Part shown: positions 39,635 to 48,245 of the stretch, piece by piece | Layout of the letters: the number at the start of each line of letters is the position of its first letter | Numbering within the stretch: position 1 is the first letter of the stretch | From: Longimicrobium sp. | GTDB lineage: Bacteria; Gemmatimonadota; Gemmatimonadetes; Longimicrobiales; Longimicrobiaceae | Direction: 5' to 3' | Assembly: GCA_036377595.1 (NCBI GenBank) | Contig: DASUYB010000172.1 | Coordinates: forward strand, 1 to 48,402 | Length of the DNA stretch: 48,402 nucleotides | Made by a program: the position numbers and the translations under genes | Notes under the pieces: generated by a model | What the model was told of the DNA's origin: nothing | The model's database searches: none | What the model saw: only the letters and a program-made list of their open reading frames with translations

Positions 39635-40419
39635 GGAAGCTCCGCCTCGCCCTGCTCGCGATCCCGCTGGCCGCCGCGGCCGCGTCGCCCTGGTGGGCGC
39701 CGCCGCTCGGCCGCGAGATCGACTGGTTCGGCGCGGAGCGGGTGGAGGTGACGGGCGCGCGTCTCCTGGCCCCGCACGAGGTGCTGCGCGCCAGCGGCGT
39801 CCTCGTGGGGACGAACGTGTGGAGCGATCCCGCGCCCTTCGTCGCCGCCCTGAAGCGGCATCCAGCCGTCGCCGACGCGCAGGTGGTGCGGGTGCTCCCG
39901 CGCACGCTGCGCATCCGGGTGACGGAGAAGACGCCCGCCGCGCTGGTCCTGGCGGGGACGCTGCGTCCCGCCACCGCGGACGGCGAGGTGCTCTCGGTCG
40001 ATCCGGCGCGCGAGCAGATCGATCTCCCGCTGCTGGACGGGCGGGTGAGGACGGACGACCGCGGCCGCGTGACCGACGTGGACGTGCGCGCCGCGCTGGC
40101 CGAGGCAGGACGGCTCGCCGAGCTGGAGCCGGCGCTGATGGCGCGGGTGAGCGAGCTCCGCCCCGCCCGCGGCGAGATCCGCCTGGTGCTCGGCCGCCCC
40201 GCGCTGGACGTGCTGGTCCGCGCCGGGCTGCCGCAGGAGCAGCTGCTCCGCCTCCGCGCCGCGCTGGACGACGTCGCCCGGCGGGCGGCCGCGGACACCA
40301 CGCGCCACGGACGCCCCGTGGTGGACGCACGCTTCGACGACCAGGTGGTCGTCCGCTGGCCGGCTGGCCGCGAATCCCCGAACGCCGTGAAGACCCCCGT
40401 TCCCACGCACCCGACCTGA
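39631..40419 (+). CDS. ftsQ: Cell division protein FtsQ (DivIB-like)
   Basis: A 262-residue bitopic protein. A short basic N terminus (RKLR) and one hydrophobic helix ([18 protein letters not shown]) are followed by a POTRA-like domain: [65 protein letters not shown], which is the strongest family signature. The beta domain (residues of about 115-250) then ends in [14 protein letters not shown]. FtsQ links early and late divisome proteins in the periplasm. The cytoplasmic part is very short compared with enterobacterial FtsQ. It overlaps murC and ftsA by 4 and 1 nt. Confidence 0.92.
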   Translation: MRKLRLALLAIPLAAAAASPWWAPPLGREIDWFGAERVEVTGARLLAPHEVLRASGVLVGTNVWSDPAPFVAALKRHPAVADAQVVRVLPRTLRIRVTEKTPAALVLAGTLRPATADGEVLSVDPAREQIDLPLLDGRVRTDDRGRVTDVDVRAALAEAGRLAELEPALMARVSELRPARGEIRLVLGRPALDVLVRAGLPQEQLLRLRAALDDVARRAAADTTRHGRPVVDARFDDQVVVRWPAGRESPNAVKTPVPTHPT

Positions 40420-41678
40420 TGCGCCCAACCGTCGTCGCCGGCCTGGACATCGGCTCCAGCAAGACCGCCGTCGTGATCGCCGAGATCGACGGCGAGGCGC
40501 CGCAGCGCGCGCAGGTCAAGATCCTGGGCGTGGGCCAGGCGCGCACCACCGGCATCCGCCGCGAGATCGTCACCGACATCGAGGCCACCACCGAGGCCGT
40601 GCGCAAGGCGGTGAAGGAGGCCGAGCTGATGGCGGGGGTGAAGGTCGACCGCCTCTACACCGGGATCGCCGGCGAGCACATCCACGCGTGGCCGTCGAAC
40701 GGCGTGGTGGCCGTGGGCCGCGCGCAGGGCTCGCGCGACCAGGAGGTGAGCGCCGGCGACGTGGAGCGCGTGAACGAGGTCGCCCGCGCGGTCCCCATCC
40801 CCGCCGACCGCGAGCTGATCCACGCCATCCCGCAGGAGTACATCGTCGACGCGCAGGGCGGCATCCGCGACCCCGTGGGGATGGCGGCCATGCGCCTCGA
40901 GGCCGAGGTCTTCATCGTCACCGGCAGCGCCAGCGCCGCGCAGAACATCCGCAAGTCGGTGACGCGCGCGGGGTACCAGGTGGCCGAGCTGGTGCTGGAG
41001 CCCATCGCCTCGTCGCAGGCGGTGATGTCGGAGGACGAGAAGGAGATCGGCACGGCGCTGGTCGAGCTGGGCGGGGGGACGACCGACGTTGCCATCTTCC
41101 ACGAGCGGAAGATCCGCCACCTCGCGTCCCTCCCCTGGGGCGGCGCGACGGTGACGAACGACCTGGCCAAGGGCCTCTCCCTCCCCTACGCCGAGGCGCA
41201 GCGGGCGAAGGAGCGCTGGGGCTCGGCGCGGGCCGATCTCGTCAATCCCAACGAGACGTTCGAGATCCCCGGGCCGGCGCAGGGGCAGACGCGCCACGTC
41301 GCGCGCGAGCTGCTGGCGCACATCATCGAGCAGCGGCTGGACGAGATCTTCGGCCTCGTCGCCGCCGAGCTGGACCGGAGCGGGCTGGCGGACCAGCTGG
41401 GGGGCGGGATCGTGCTCACCGGCGGCGGCGCGTCGCTGGCGGGAATCGTCGAGCTCGCGGAGCGCAGCTTTGCCGCGCCGGTGCGCATCGGGGTGCCCGG
41501 AGACGGACTCGGCGGGCTTGCGGATTCGGTGCGGCGGCCCAAGTTTGCTACCGCTGCCGGCCTCGTCATCTACGGCTCCCGCCGACTCATCGACGACACC
41601 CCCGAAGGCGCCGCTTCCGGAGCATCCGTTTCCGGCGCGCTGCGCCGAGTGAAGGACTGGCTCGCGGACTTCTTCTAG
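40419..41678 (+). CDS. ftsA: Cell division protein FtsA
   Basis: A 419-residue actin-like ATPase that tethers FtsZ to the membrane. Phosphate-binding loops are [17 protein letters not shown] at the start and [16 protein letters not shown] near residue 210. The 1C subdomain typical of FtsA, which lies between, includes [19 protein letters not shown] and [24 protein letters not shown]. The adenosine loop is [14 protein letters not shown]. The extreme C terminus, [11 protein letters not shown], is an amphipathic membrane-targeting helix. The ATG overlaps the ftsQ TGA by one base. FtsZ starts 77 nt later. Confidence 0.96.
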   Translation: MRPTVVAGLDIGSSKTAVVIAEIDGEAPQRAQVKILGVGQARTTGIRREIVTDIEATTEAVRKAVKEAELMAGVKVDRLYTGIAGEHIHAWPSNGVVAVGRAQGSRDQEVSAGDVERVNEVARAVPIPADRELIHAIPQEYIVDAQGGIRDPVGMAAMRLEAEVFIVTGSASAAQNIRKSVTRAGYQVAELVLEPIASSQAVMSEDEKEIGTALVELGGGTTDVAIFHERKIRHLASLPWGGATVTNDLAKGLSLPYAEAQRAKERWGSARADLVNPNETFEIPGPAQGQTRHVARELLAHIIEQRLDEIFGLVAAELDRSGLADQLGGGIVLTGGGASLAGIVELAERSFAAPVRIGVPGDGLGGLADSVRRPKFATAAGLVIYGSRRLIDDTPEGAASGASVSGALRRVKDWLADFF

Positions 41679-41755
41679 GTCCAACGGCCCCAGGACACGT
41701 GCATGCGAACCCTACCGGCGGAACCCTCCCACGCGACCGGAGGAGCGAACCCACG

Positions 41756-43030
41756 ATGATCTTCGAGTACGAAGACCCCATGCCCCAGAACGCCCGCATG
41801 AAGGTGGTGGGCGTGGGCGGCGGCGGCGGCAACGCCGTCGACCGGATGATCGACGAGGACCTGGAAGGCGTGGAGTTCATCTCGGTGAACACCGACGCGC
41901 TGGTCCTGAAAAAGAGCAAGGCCCCGGTCAAGATCCAGATCGGCCAGAAGCTCACCCGCGGGCTGGGCGCCGGCGCCCGCCCCGAGGTGGGGCGCGAGGC
42001 GCTGGAGGAAAACCGCGACGAGGTGCGCAAGGCCCTCGAGGGCGCCGACCTGGTCTTCGTCACCGCGGGGATGGGCGGCGGCACCGGCACCGGCGCGGCG
42101 CCGCTCATCGCCGAGATGGCGCGCGAGCTGGGCGCGCTCACCATCGCCATCGTCACCAAGCCCTTCCTCTTCGAGGGGAAGAAGCGGATGCAGCAGGCCG
42201 AGGCGGGCCTCGCCGAGCTGAAGCGCTCGGCCGACACCATGATCGTGGTGCCCAACGAGCGCCTGCTGTCGGTGGTGGGGAAGGGCACCACCTTCAAGGA
42301 CGCGCTGAAGAAGGCCGACGAGGTGCTGCTGCACGCCACGCAGGGGATCTCGGACCTGATCCGGGTGACCGGCGAGGTGAACGTGGACTTCGCCGACGTG
42401 CGCACCATCATGTCGAACCGCGGCGCGGCGCTGATGGGCACCGGCTTCGGCAAGGGCGAGAACCGCGCGGTCGAGGCGGCGCAGGAGGCCATCTCCAGCC
42501 CGCTGCTCGACAACATCTCCATCAGCGGCGCCACCGGGGTGCTGATCAACATCACCGGCGGAATGGACCTGGCCATCGACGAGGTGACCACCATCTCCTC
42601 GATCATCCAGGAGGCCGCGGGCGACGACGCCGAGATCATCTTCGGCGCGGTGCACGACAGCGGGCTGAAGGAGGAGGTGCGCGTCACCGTGATCGCCACG
42701 GGCTTCGAGCGGCAGGAGCCGGTGTACGAGCGCCGCCCCGACGGCGTGATCCGCCCCGACTTCCGCGCGCCGCGCGCCGAGGTGCGCCCGCTCTCCGGCT
42801 CGCGCGTGGTGATGCCGGGCGACGGCCCCTCGCCGTTCGCGCCGCGCACCCCCGCCACGCCGGCCGAGCGCGAGCCCACGCCGTTCCACCCGCGCACGCC
42901 GCCGCCCGCGCCCGAGCGCGAGCCGGCGCGCGAGACGCCGGTCACGCGGCTGCCGGTGCCGCCCCGGCAGCCGGAGAAGAACGTGAACGACCTCGAGATC
43001 CCCACCTTCATCCGCCGCCAGATGGACTGA
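41756..43030 (+). CDS. ftsZ: Cell division protein FtsZ
   Basis: A 424-residue tubulin-like GTPase that forms the Z-ring. GTP-binding motifs are [23 protein letters not shown] and the tubulin signature [18 protein letters not shown]. The T7 loop is [10 protein letters not shown], with the catalytic Asp residues. The domain ends at about residue 325, followed by a roughly 85-residue Pro/Arg-rich linker. The C-terminal peptide is [12 protein letters not shown], the docking tail for FtsA and other partners. The start has a good ribosome binding site (GGAGGAG, 41740-41746). It is last in the cluster, and a repeat island follows. Confidence 0.97.
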   Translation: MIFEYEDPMPQNARMKVVGVGGGGGNAVDRMIDEDLEGVEFISVNTDALVLKKSKAPVKIQIGQKLTRGLGAGARPEVGREALEENRDEVRKALEGADLVFVTAGMGGGTGTGAAPLIAEMARELGALTIAIVTKPFLFEGKKRMQQAEAGLAELKRSADTMIVVPNERLLSVVGKGTTFKDALKKADEVLLHATQGISDLIRVTGEVNVDFADVRTIMSNRGAALMGTGFGKGENRAVEAAQEAISSPLLDNISISGATGVLINITGGMDLAIDEVTTISSIIQEAAGDDAEIIFGAVHDSGLKEEVRVTVIATGFERQEPVYERRPDGVIRPDFRAPRAEVRPLSGSRVVMPGDGPSPFAPRTPATPAEREPTPFHPRTPPPAPEREPARETPVTRLPVPPRQPEKNVNDLEIPTFIRRQMD

Positions 43031-43164
43031 TGGGGGAGATCGTGGTAAGTTGATGCGAGCGCAGCGAGTTCCCGCTGGACGGCGGGGGCTCGCTGCGCTT
43101 CGCTTGGGGGGGCCTTCGACGGATGCGGCGCGGTGAATGAGCTGCGATGCATCGCGCCGGCGGG

Positions 43165-43243
43165 GAGGCCCTCTCCCTGGCGCTTCGCGCCGGTCCCTCC
43201 CCCAAAACCGACTGGGGGAGGGACGGAGGCTCGCTTCGCTCGC
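43165..43243. repeat. 80-bp hairpin repeat, right copy (inverted)
   Basis: Reverse-oriented copy of 25119-25198. The core hairpin is CCCTCCCCC-aaaaccgact-GGGGGAGGG, with GGCGCTTCGCGCC on the left and the palindromic GCGAGCGAAGCGAGC on the right. Confidence 0.9.
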
Positions 43244-43298
43244 GGCCACTCAGCGCATGGGCGGCTGCGACGCCAGGGGCCAGCGCGGATGCATGCGT

Positions 43299-43354
43299 GC
43301 CACCCTCTCCAGGTACGGGAGAGGGTGGCGAGCCTAAGCGAGCCGGGAGAGGGC
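43299..43354. repeat. CTCTCC-family hairpin repeat, reverse copy
   Basis: CCACCCTCTCC-aggtac-GGGAGAGGGTGG with the flank GCGAGCC-taa-GCGAGCCGGGAGAGGGC. It is the reverse complement of the 2665 and 37669 copies, with changes. Confidence 0.8.
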
Positions 43355-43507
43355 GCGATGCCGCGGCCTGTAGTGAATCCGTCTTGACAGGCTGAAAGTC
43401 CGCCGGGTTCGCGGCAGTTCCGCAGGTTGGCTTCGTCGAAGCTGCAGTCCAATCGCTACAGATCCACAGATCCACCGCAGCAGATCCAGATCCAGGAGGT
43501 ACCGGGG

Positions 43508-44785
43508 ATGGCCAATCCCTACCGCTTGCTCTCGATGGGGGTGATGGGCGTGTTCGGCGTTGCGCTGGGCGCGGCGTTCGTCCGCGGCACGAAGGACGAC
43601 GCGCCGCCGCCTCCGCCCGCGCTCCTTCCCGCCGCGCACGCCGCGCCGCTGGAGACCGTGCGCCAGTCGAAGCTCCGGCACGGGCACTCGCTGGGCGAGC
43701 TGCTGCGCCAGCTGGAGATCGACGCCGCGCAGGCGGCCGCCATCCTCGCGCAGCTCCCCGACTCCGCGGGTGAGCACGAGGTGGGCGAGGGACGCGAGTT
43801 CGACCTGCGCTTCGCCGCGCGCACCGGCGGCGTGCGGCGGATGACGCTGCAGCTGGACGCCGACCGCGTGCTGAGCGTGGACGGCCGCGGCGGCGCGCTG
43901 AAGGCCCGCGTCGACTCGGTCGAGGTCCGCACCGACACCGCGGTGTTCAGCGGCACCGTGCGCTCGTCGCTCTACCAGGCGCTCAGCCAGGGGCACGGCG
44001 ACATCCCGCGCCGCGAGCGCACCCGGATCGCCGACCAGATCGCCGACCAGATCTTCGAGACGCGGATCGACTTCTCCAACGACCTCAATCCCGGCGACAG
44101 CTACCAGATCCTCTACGAGCGCACCGTGCGGCCGGACGGCACCGCGCGCCGCTCGCGCCTGCTGGCCGTGCGCTTCCTCCTCTCCGGCCGCCTGTACGAC
44201 GCGTACCTCTTCCGCCACGACGGGCAGGACGGGTGGTACGACGGCCGGGGGCAGGCGATGAAGCGCGGCTTTCTGCGCGCGCCGCTGGAGTTCCGCCGCA
44301 TCTCGTCCGGCTTCACCCTGGCCCGCTTCCACCCCATCCTGCACCGCTGGCGCGCGCACGTGGGGATCGACTACGCCGCGTCGCCGGGAACACCGGTGCG
44401 CGCGGTGGCCGACGGCGTGGTGCGCCGCGCCGGCCGGGCGGGGGGATACGGCAACGTGGTGGAGATCGCCCACGGGCGCGGGTATTCGACCCGCTACGGC
44501 CACCTGCGCGGCTTCGCGAAGGGGATCGACGAGGGCACGCGGGTGAAGCAGGGGCAGGTGATCGCGTACGTGGGGATGACGGGGCTGGCCACCGGCCCGC
44601 ACCTCCACTACGAGTTCCGCGAGAACGGGCGGCCCATCAACCCCGCGTCGGTGAAGGAGATCCAGGCCGAGCCGGTGGCCGGGTCGCGCTTCCGCGAGGT
44701 GGTCGAGGCCCGCGTCGCGGCGATGGAGCGCGAGGCCGGCGTCAAGCTCGCCGAGCGGCCCCGGCGCGAACGCGATCGTGGCTGA
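43508..44785 (+). CDS. M23 family metallopeptidase (peptidoglycan endopeptidase)
   Basis: A 425-residue envelope protein with an N-terminal hydrophobic anchor (LLSMGVMGVFGVALGAAF). A proline run follows, then a LysM/opacity-type domain with LRHGHSLGELLRQLEIDAAQAAAIL, and an intermediate beta domain (DLNPGDSYQILYERTVR). The C-terminal M23 (LytM) domain has the zinc residues in RAHVGIDYAA (HxxxD), with the second motif GLATGPHLHYEFR (HLH). The ATG is preceded by AGGAGGT at a spacing of 7. It probably cleaves peptidoglycan cross-links during growth or septum splitting, consistent with its place after ftsZ. Its 3' end overlaps hisA by 8 nt. Confidence 0.93.
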   Translation: MANPYRLLSMGVMGVFGVALGAAFVRGTKDDAPPPPPALLPAAHAAPLETVRQSKLRHGHSLGELLRQLEIDAAQAAAILAQLPDSAGEHEVGEGREFDLRFAARTGGVRRMTLQLDADRVLSVDGRGGALKARVDSVEVRTDTAVFSGTVRSSLYQALSQGHGDIPRRERTRIADQIADQIFETRIDFSNDLNPGDSYQILYERTVRPDGTARRSRLLAVRFLLSGRLYDAYLFRHDGQDGWYDGRGQAMKRGFLRAPLEFRRISSGFTLARFHPILHRWRAHVGIDYAASPGTPVRAVADGVVRRAGRAGGYGNVVEIAHGRGYSTRYGHLRGFAKGIDEGTRVKQGQVIAYVGMTGLATGPHLHYEFRENGRPINPASVKEIQAEPVAGSRFREVVEARVAAMEREAGVKLAERPRRERDRG

Positions 44786-45521
44786 CGGCTTCGCCCTGTA
44801 TCCCGCCATCGACCTGCGCCGCGGCCGCTGCGTGCGGCTGGAGAAGGGCGAGGCCAGCCGCGAGACGGTCTACGGCGACGACCCGCTCGCCGTAGCGCGC
44901 TCGTTCGCGGACGCGGGCGCGGAGTGGATCCACGTGGTCGACCTCGACGCCGCGTTCGGCGACGGCTCCAATCGCGCGCTCATCCGCCGCATCGTCTCCG
45001 AGACGCCGCTGAAGGTGCAGACGGGCGGCGGGCTGCGGACGGAGGAGGATCTCGCCGAGGTGCTGGACGCCGGCGCCGCGCGCGCGGTGATCGGCACCGC
45101 GGCGATCGAGAACCCCGAGCTCGTCCGCCGCGCGGTGGAGCGCTGGGGCGCGGACCGCATCGCCGTCGGCCTCGACGCGCGCGGGCGCCGGCCGGCCGCG
45201 CGGGGATGGACGGAGGAGAGCGGGACGGACCTGTTCGACCTGGCGGGGAAGATGGTGGAGCTCGGCGCGCGGACGATCGTGCACACCGACATCGAGCGCG
45301 ACGGGATGCTGGGCGGCCCGAACCTGGAGCTTTCCGCGGCGCTGGCGGCCGAATCCGGCGCGGAGGTCATCGTGAGCGGGGGGATGAGCGGGATGGAGGA
45401 TGTCGACGCGGTGGCGGCCGCGGCGCGCGAGCGCGGCGGGATCGGCGGCGCGATCGTGGGGAAGGCGATCTACGAGGGGCGGATCGATCTGGCCGAGGCG
45501 CTCCGCCGGACGAGGGGGTGA
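44778..45521 (+). CDS. hisA: HisA-type phosphoribosylformimino isomerase
   Basis: A 247-residue TIM barrel. HisA isomerises ProFAR to PRFAR, the fourth step of histidine synthesis, in the cytoplasm. Landmarks are LYPAIDLRRGRCVRLEKGE (Asp of the first phosphate-side motif), WIHVVDLDAAFGDGSN, VQTGGGLRTEEDL, AVIGTAAIENPEL, IVHTDIERDGMLGGPN (the second catalytic Asp) and VIVSGGMSGMEDV. The start is GTG at 44778, overlapping the peptidase gene. No other his genes are nearby, so it is probably coupled to the upstream transcript. The bifunctional PriA form cannot be excluded from sequence alone. Confidence 0.93.
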   Translation: MADGFALYPAIDLRRGRCVRLEKGEASRETVYGDDPLAVARSFADAGAEWIHVVDLDAAFGDGSNRALIRRIVSETPLKVQTGGGLRTEEDLAEVLDAGAARAVIGTAAIENPELVRRAVERWGADRIAVGLDARGRRPAARGWTEESGTDLFDLAGKMVELGARTIVHTDIERDGMLGGPNLELSAALAAESGAEVIVSGGMSGMEDVDAVAAAARERGGIGGAIVGKAIYEGRIDLAEALRRTRG

Positions 45522-45525
45522 GACG

Positions 45526-45759
45526 ATGCCGCAGGTGCACATCCGCCGCGTCCGCTACGGCGTGAGCCCCGAGACCATCGCCAGCACCATCCAGCAGTAC
45601 ACGGGGATGGGTCGCATCGAGGCGCGCCAGGCGGCCGACGCGGCGATCTCCGGGAAGGAGTTCTCCGTCTACATCGACGACTTCACCGCCGTCTACGAGC
45701 TGGCCGACATGCTCACCGAGATGGGCGTCGAAGCCGAGGCCGACGAGGGCGACTACTGA
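45526..45759 (+). CDS. Small protein resembling the bL12 C-terminal domain
   Basis: A 77-residue protein directly after hisA. The pattern resembles the alpha/beta C-terminal domain of ribosomal protein bL12. A first strand (VHIRRVRYG), a helix (PETIASTIQQYTGMGRIEARQAADAAISGK) carrying TGMGRIEAR in place of TGLGLKEAK, a strand (FSVYIDDFT) and a last helix plus strand (AVYELADMLTEMGVEAEAD) follow in the right order. It lacks the bL12 dimerisation region, so it is not the ribosomal protein itself. Such stand-alone domains occur in several bacteria and their role is unknown to me. ATG at 45526, 4 nt after hisA. Confidence 0.65.
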   Translation: MPQVHIRRVRYGVSPETIASTIQQYTGMGRIEARQAADAAISGKEFSVYIDDFTAVYELADMLTEMGVEAEADEGDY

Positions 45760-45815
45760 TCTCCCAAGCGGGTCTTTTGATGGCAACCTCGCGCCGCAAT
45801 CCGGGCTCGGTTGCG

Positions 45816-45916
45816 ATTATTGGTTGAATAGTGCCCCGATACCAATAATATAGGGTTATTGACAACCGTTCAAATAAAACATAGTTATTGGCTGTGTGGT
45901 GATTGCAACCAATAAT
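45816..45916 (+). promoter_or_regulatory. AT-rich control region with two inverted operator pairs
   Basis: ATTATTGG (45816) and CCAATAAT (45842) form one inverted pair spanning 34 bp. GTTATTGG (45884) and CCAATAAT (45909) form a second spanning 33 bp. The outer boxes extend to an 11-bp exact inverted match (ATTATTGGTTG). The promoter TTGACA-N17-TAGTTA (45859-45887) lies between the pairs, with its -10 overlapping the third box. Confidence 0.75.
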
Positions 45917-45932
45917 TGCTGCTGGGGGATCC

Positions 45933-47204
45933 ATGCCTCTGAAGAACCTCTGGCACCTGTACAACCTGACGGAGAGCCCGTTCTTCCAGCAGGATCTCCA
46001 GGGGACCGGCCGCTACCCGATCGATCTTTTCGAGGGGCGCGACCAGGAGGCGACCCGCCTTCTGAACGTGATCGGGGGCTCGGCGAGCAGCCGTCAGACG
46101 GTCGAAGGGCTGTCCGGCTTCGGCAAGACCACGCTGACCCAGTTCGTGAAGGCGCGGGCGGCCGCAGGCGGCTATCTCAGCTACCCTGACCCCGTAAGCG
46201 CGGCCGGCGCAGACACGGCCGATTCGCTGCTGGTTCGCCTGCTCAGCTACGTCTACGACGCGGTCGCCAGCCAAGCCGGGCACCCGCTCTCGAAAGAGCC
46301 GGTGGTCGACGAGGCGCGGCGCCTGGTGCTGGACACGCGCGTTCGTGACGTGAAGGTAGCGGCGTCGGTCGCCGGGTTCGGGTTCGACCGCGATGTTAGC
46401 CAGCGAACGGAGCGCGCGGCGTTTCACTCAGGCCTGCTCACGATCCCTCCACTCCTCCGCGACCTCTCGGCTGCGGCGCGGGCGCACAAATTCTCGGGCA
46501 TCGTCGTCCACATCAACAACCTGGAAAACCTCGTCACCGACGCGGAGCGGACGAGGGCCGGCGCGGTCATGCGGGATCTGCGCGACGTGTTCCTGATCGA
46601 CGGCTACCACTTCGTGCTGGTCGGCACCCCCGAGGCGGTGCGCTCGATCGTCGCTCCCCACGCGCAACTGCGCAGCGTGTTCGGTGTCGCGCGTCCGCTG
46701 GAGCCGCTGGGGGAGGATGCGTTCCAGCGCCTCCTCGCACGGCGCTACGCACACCTGCGCCTTGCAAAGGGCGACGTCCGGCCCCCGGTGGCGGACGAGG
46801 CCGCACGGGCCGTGTACCGGATCTACAGGGGAGACCTGCGAGGTACGTTGCGCGCGCTCGATACCGGCGCCAACGAGCTGATCGGGCTGACGGATCCTCC
46901 CGGATCCCCCATCGAGCTGCCGGAGCTCATGGCGGTGCTGGCGCCGATGCTGGCGACCGAGGCGGAGGCGACCCTCTCTGATACGCTGCTCGAGTACCTT
47001 TTCGCACTCCGGAACGTGAATGGGACGTTCACCCAAAGGGAGCTGATCGCCCTCTGGGGTCTGTCACAGGGAACCGTGTCCCAGAACGTGAAGGAGCTGC
47101 AGCGGCTGGGATACGTCCAGGAGCAGCGTCGCGAGGGGCGCCTGGTCACGTACTCGCTGACCGGTCCGTCGCGGATCATCCTGGGACTCATGGGCGAATC
47201 CTGA
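45933..47204 (+). CDS. AAA ATPase with C-terminal winged-helix domain
   Basis: A 423-residue P-loop ATPase of the ORC/STAND-like AAA_16 type. An N-terminal patch, LYNLTESPFFQQDL, precedes LFEGRDQEATRLLN. Walker A is EGLSGFGKTTLTQF with Lys65, and a strand SGIVVHINNLENLV at the Walker B position has Asn-Asn instead of the usual Asp-Asp/Glu. A sensor region FVLVGTPEAV and a helical lid follow. The last 75 residues form a winged helix (NGTFTQRELIALWGLSQGTVSQNVKELQRLGYVQEQRREG). It is probably a DNA-binding, ATP-dependent regulator. The AT-rich region upstream has paired operators that it may bind. ATG at 45933 with GGGGGAT is preferred to the TTG at 45903, which would overlap the operator. Confidence 0.75.
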   Translation: MPLKNLWHLYNLTESPFFQQDLQGTGRYPIDLFEGRDQEATRLLNVIGGSASSRQTVEGLSGFGKTTLTQFVKARAAAGGYLSYPDPVSAAGADTADSLLVRLLSYVYDAVASQAGHPLSKEPVVDEARRLVLDTRVRDVKVAASVAGFGFDRDVSQRTERAAFHSGLLTIPPLLRDLSAAARAHKFSGIVVHINNLENLVTDAERTRAGAVMRDLRDVFLIDGYHFVLVGTPEAVRSIVAPHAQLRSVFGVARPLEPLGEDAFQRLLARRYAHLRLAKGDVRPPVADEAARAVYRIYRGDLRGTLRALDTGANELIGLTDPPGSPIELPELMAVLAPMLATEAEATLSDTLLEYLFALRNVNGTFTQRELIALWGLSQGTVSQNVKELQRLGYVQEQRREGRLVTYSLTGPSRIILGLMGES

Positions 47205-47216
47205 CGGAGGTCGGCC

Positions 47217-48245
47217 ATGCGCGCGATGGTGCTGGACGCGCCGGGGACGCCGCTGGCGATGCGCGACCTGCCCGTTCCCGAGCCGGGGGGCGGGCAGATC
47301 CTGCTGAGGGTGCGCGCGTGCGGGGTGTGCCGCACCGACCTGCACATCCGCGACGGCGAGCTGCGCGAGCCGAAGCTCCCCCTCGTGCAGGGCCACCAGA
47401 TCGTCGGCGAGGTGGTGCGGCTGGGCGAGGGCGTCGCCGACATCTCCATTGGCGATCGCGTCGGCGTGCCCTGGCTGGGGTGGACGTGCGGCGGGTGCCG
47501 CTTCTGCCGCTCGGGGCGCGAGAACCTCTGCGACCGTGCGCGCTTCACCGGCTATCACCTCGACGGCGGGTTCGCGGAATACGCCGCGGCCGACGCCCGC
47601 TTCTGCTTCCCGATCCCCCCGGAATATCCCGACCTGCAGGCCGCGCCGCTCCTGTGTGCGGGGCTGATCGGCTTCCGCGCGTACCGCATGACGGGCGACG
47701 CGGAGCGGCTGGGGATCTACGGCTTCGGTGCCGCCGCGCACATCCTGGCGCAGGTCGCGATCGCGGACGGCCGTGAGGTGTTCGCGTTCACGTCTCCCGG
47801 CGACCATGCGGCACAGGCGCTTGCGCGCGGGCTGGGGGCTGCGTGGGCAGGGGCCTCCACCGAGCCGCCGCCGCTGCCACTCGATGCGGCGATCATCTTC
47901 GCGCCCGTGGGGGCGCTGGTTCCCGAAGCGCTCTCGCGCGTCGTGCCCGGCGGCACGGTCGTTTGTGCAGGCATATACATGAGCGCGATCCCCTCGTTTG
48001 AGTACAAACGGCTCTGGGGCGAGCGATCGATCCGCTCGGTGGCGAATCTCACACGGGAGGATGCCGTCAGGTTCCTCGAGGTCGCCGGCCGCATCCCGAT
48101 CCGCACGCACACGACCGCGTTCGCACTCGAGGATGCCAACCGCGCCCTGGACGACCTGCGGGCAGGCAGACTCGCGGGCGCCGCCGTGCTCCGCGTGGCG
48201 CACGCAACCCGATCCGCCCCTCGAGCAGCAGCAGGAGAATCGTGA
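47217..48245 (+). CDS. Zinc-dependent alcohol dehydrogenase family protein
   Basis: A 342-residue medium-chain dehydrogenase/reductase. The catalytic zinc site is in CGVCRTDLHIRDGEL and GHQIVGEVVRLGEGV. The structural zinc loop is intact, with four Cys in CGGCRFCRSGRENLC. The nucleotide-binding loop is weak: IYGFGAAAHILAQVA in place of the usual GxGxxG. Substrate is unknown; the family includes ethanol, propanol and longer-chain dehydrogenases (AdhP/AdhA-like). GGAGG lies 8 nt before the ATG, and the gene follows the ATPase by 12 nt. The stop overlaps the GTG of the next gene (GTGA). Confidence 0.9.
   Translation: MRAMVLDAPGTPLAMRDLPVPEPGGGQILLRVRACGVCRTDLHIRDGELREPKLPLVQGHQIVGEVVRLGEGVADISIGDRVGVPWLGWTCGGCRFCRSGRENLCDRARFTGYHLDGGFAEYAAADARFCFPIPPEYPDLQAAPLLCAGLIGFRAYRMTGDAERLGIYGFGAAAHILAQVAIADGREVFAFTSPGDHAAQALARGLGAAWAGASTEPPPLPLDAAIIFAPVGALVPEALSRVVPGGTVVCAGIYMSAIPSFEYKRLWGERSIRSVANLTREDAVRFLEVAGRIPIRTHTTAFALEDANRALDDLRAGRLAGAAVLRVAHATRSAPRAAAGES

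Larger units (their letters stand above)
43031..43507. other. Repeat island after ftsZ
   Basis: About 480 bases without a gene. It carries the inverted 80-bp repeat (43165-43243), a reverse-oriented CTCTCC element (43299-43354) and a decayed second hairpin of the two-hairpin element (about 43395-43418). Just before the M23 peptidase gene is a purine-rich stretch with several AGATCCA units (43460-43495). Confidence 0.7.

Noticed and set aside
45903-45932. TTG start extending the AAA ATPase by ten residues
   Set aside because: It would lie within the operator box at 45909, and the ATG at 45933 has a better-placed GGGGGAT.
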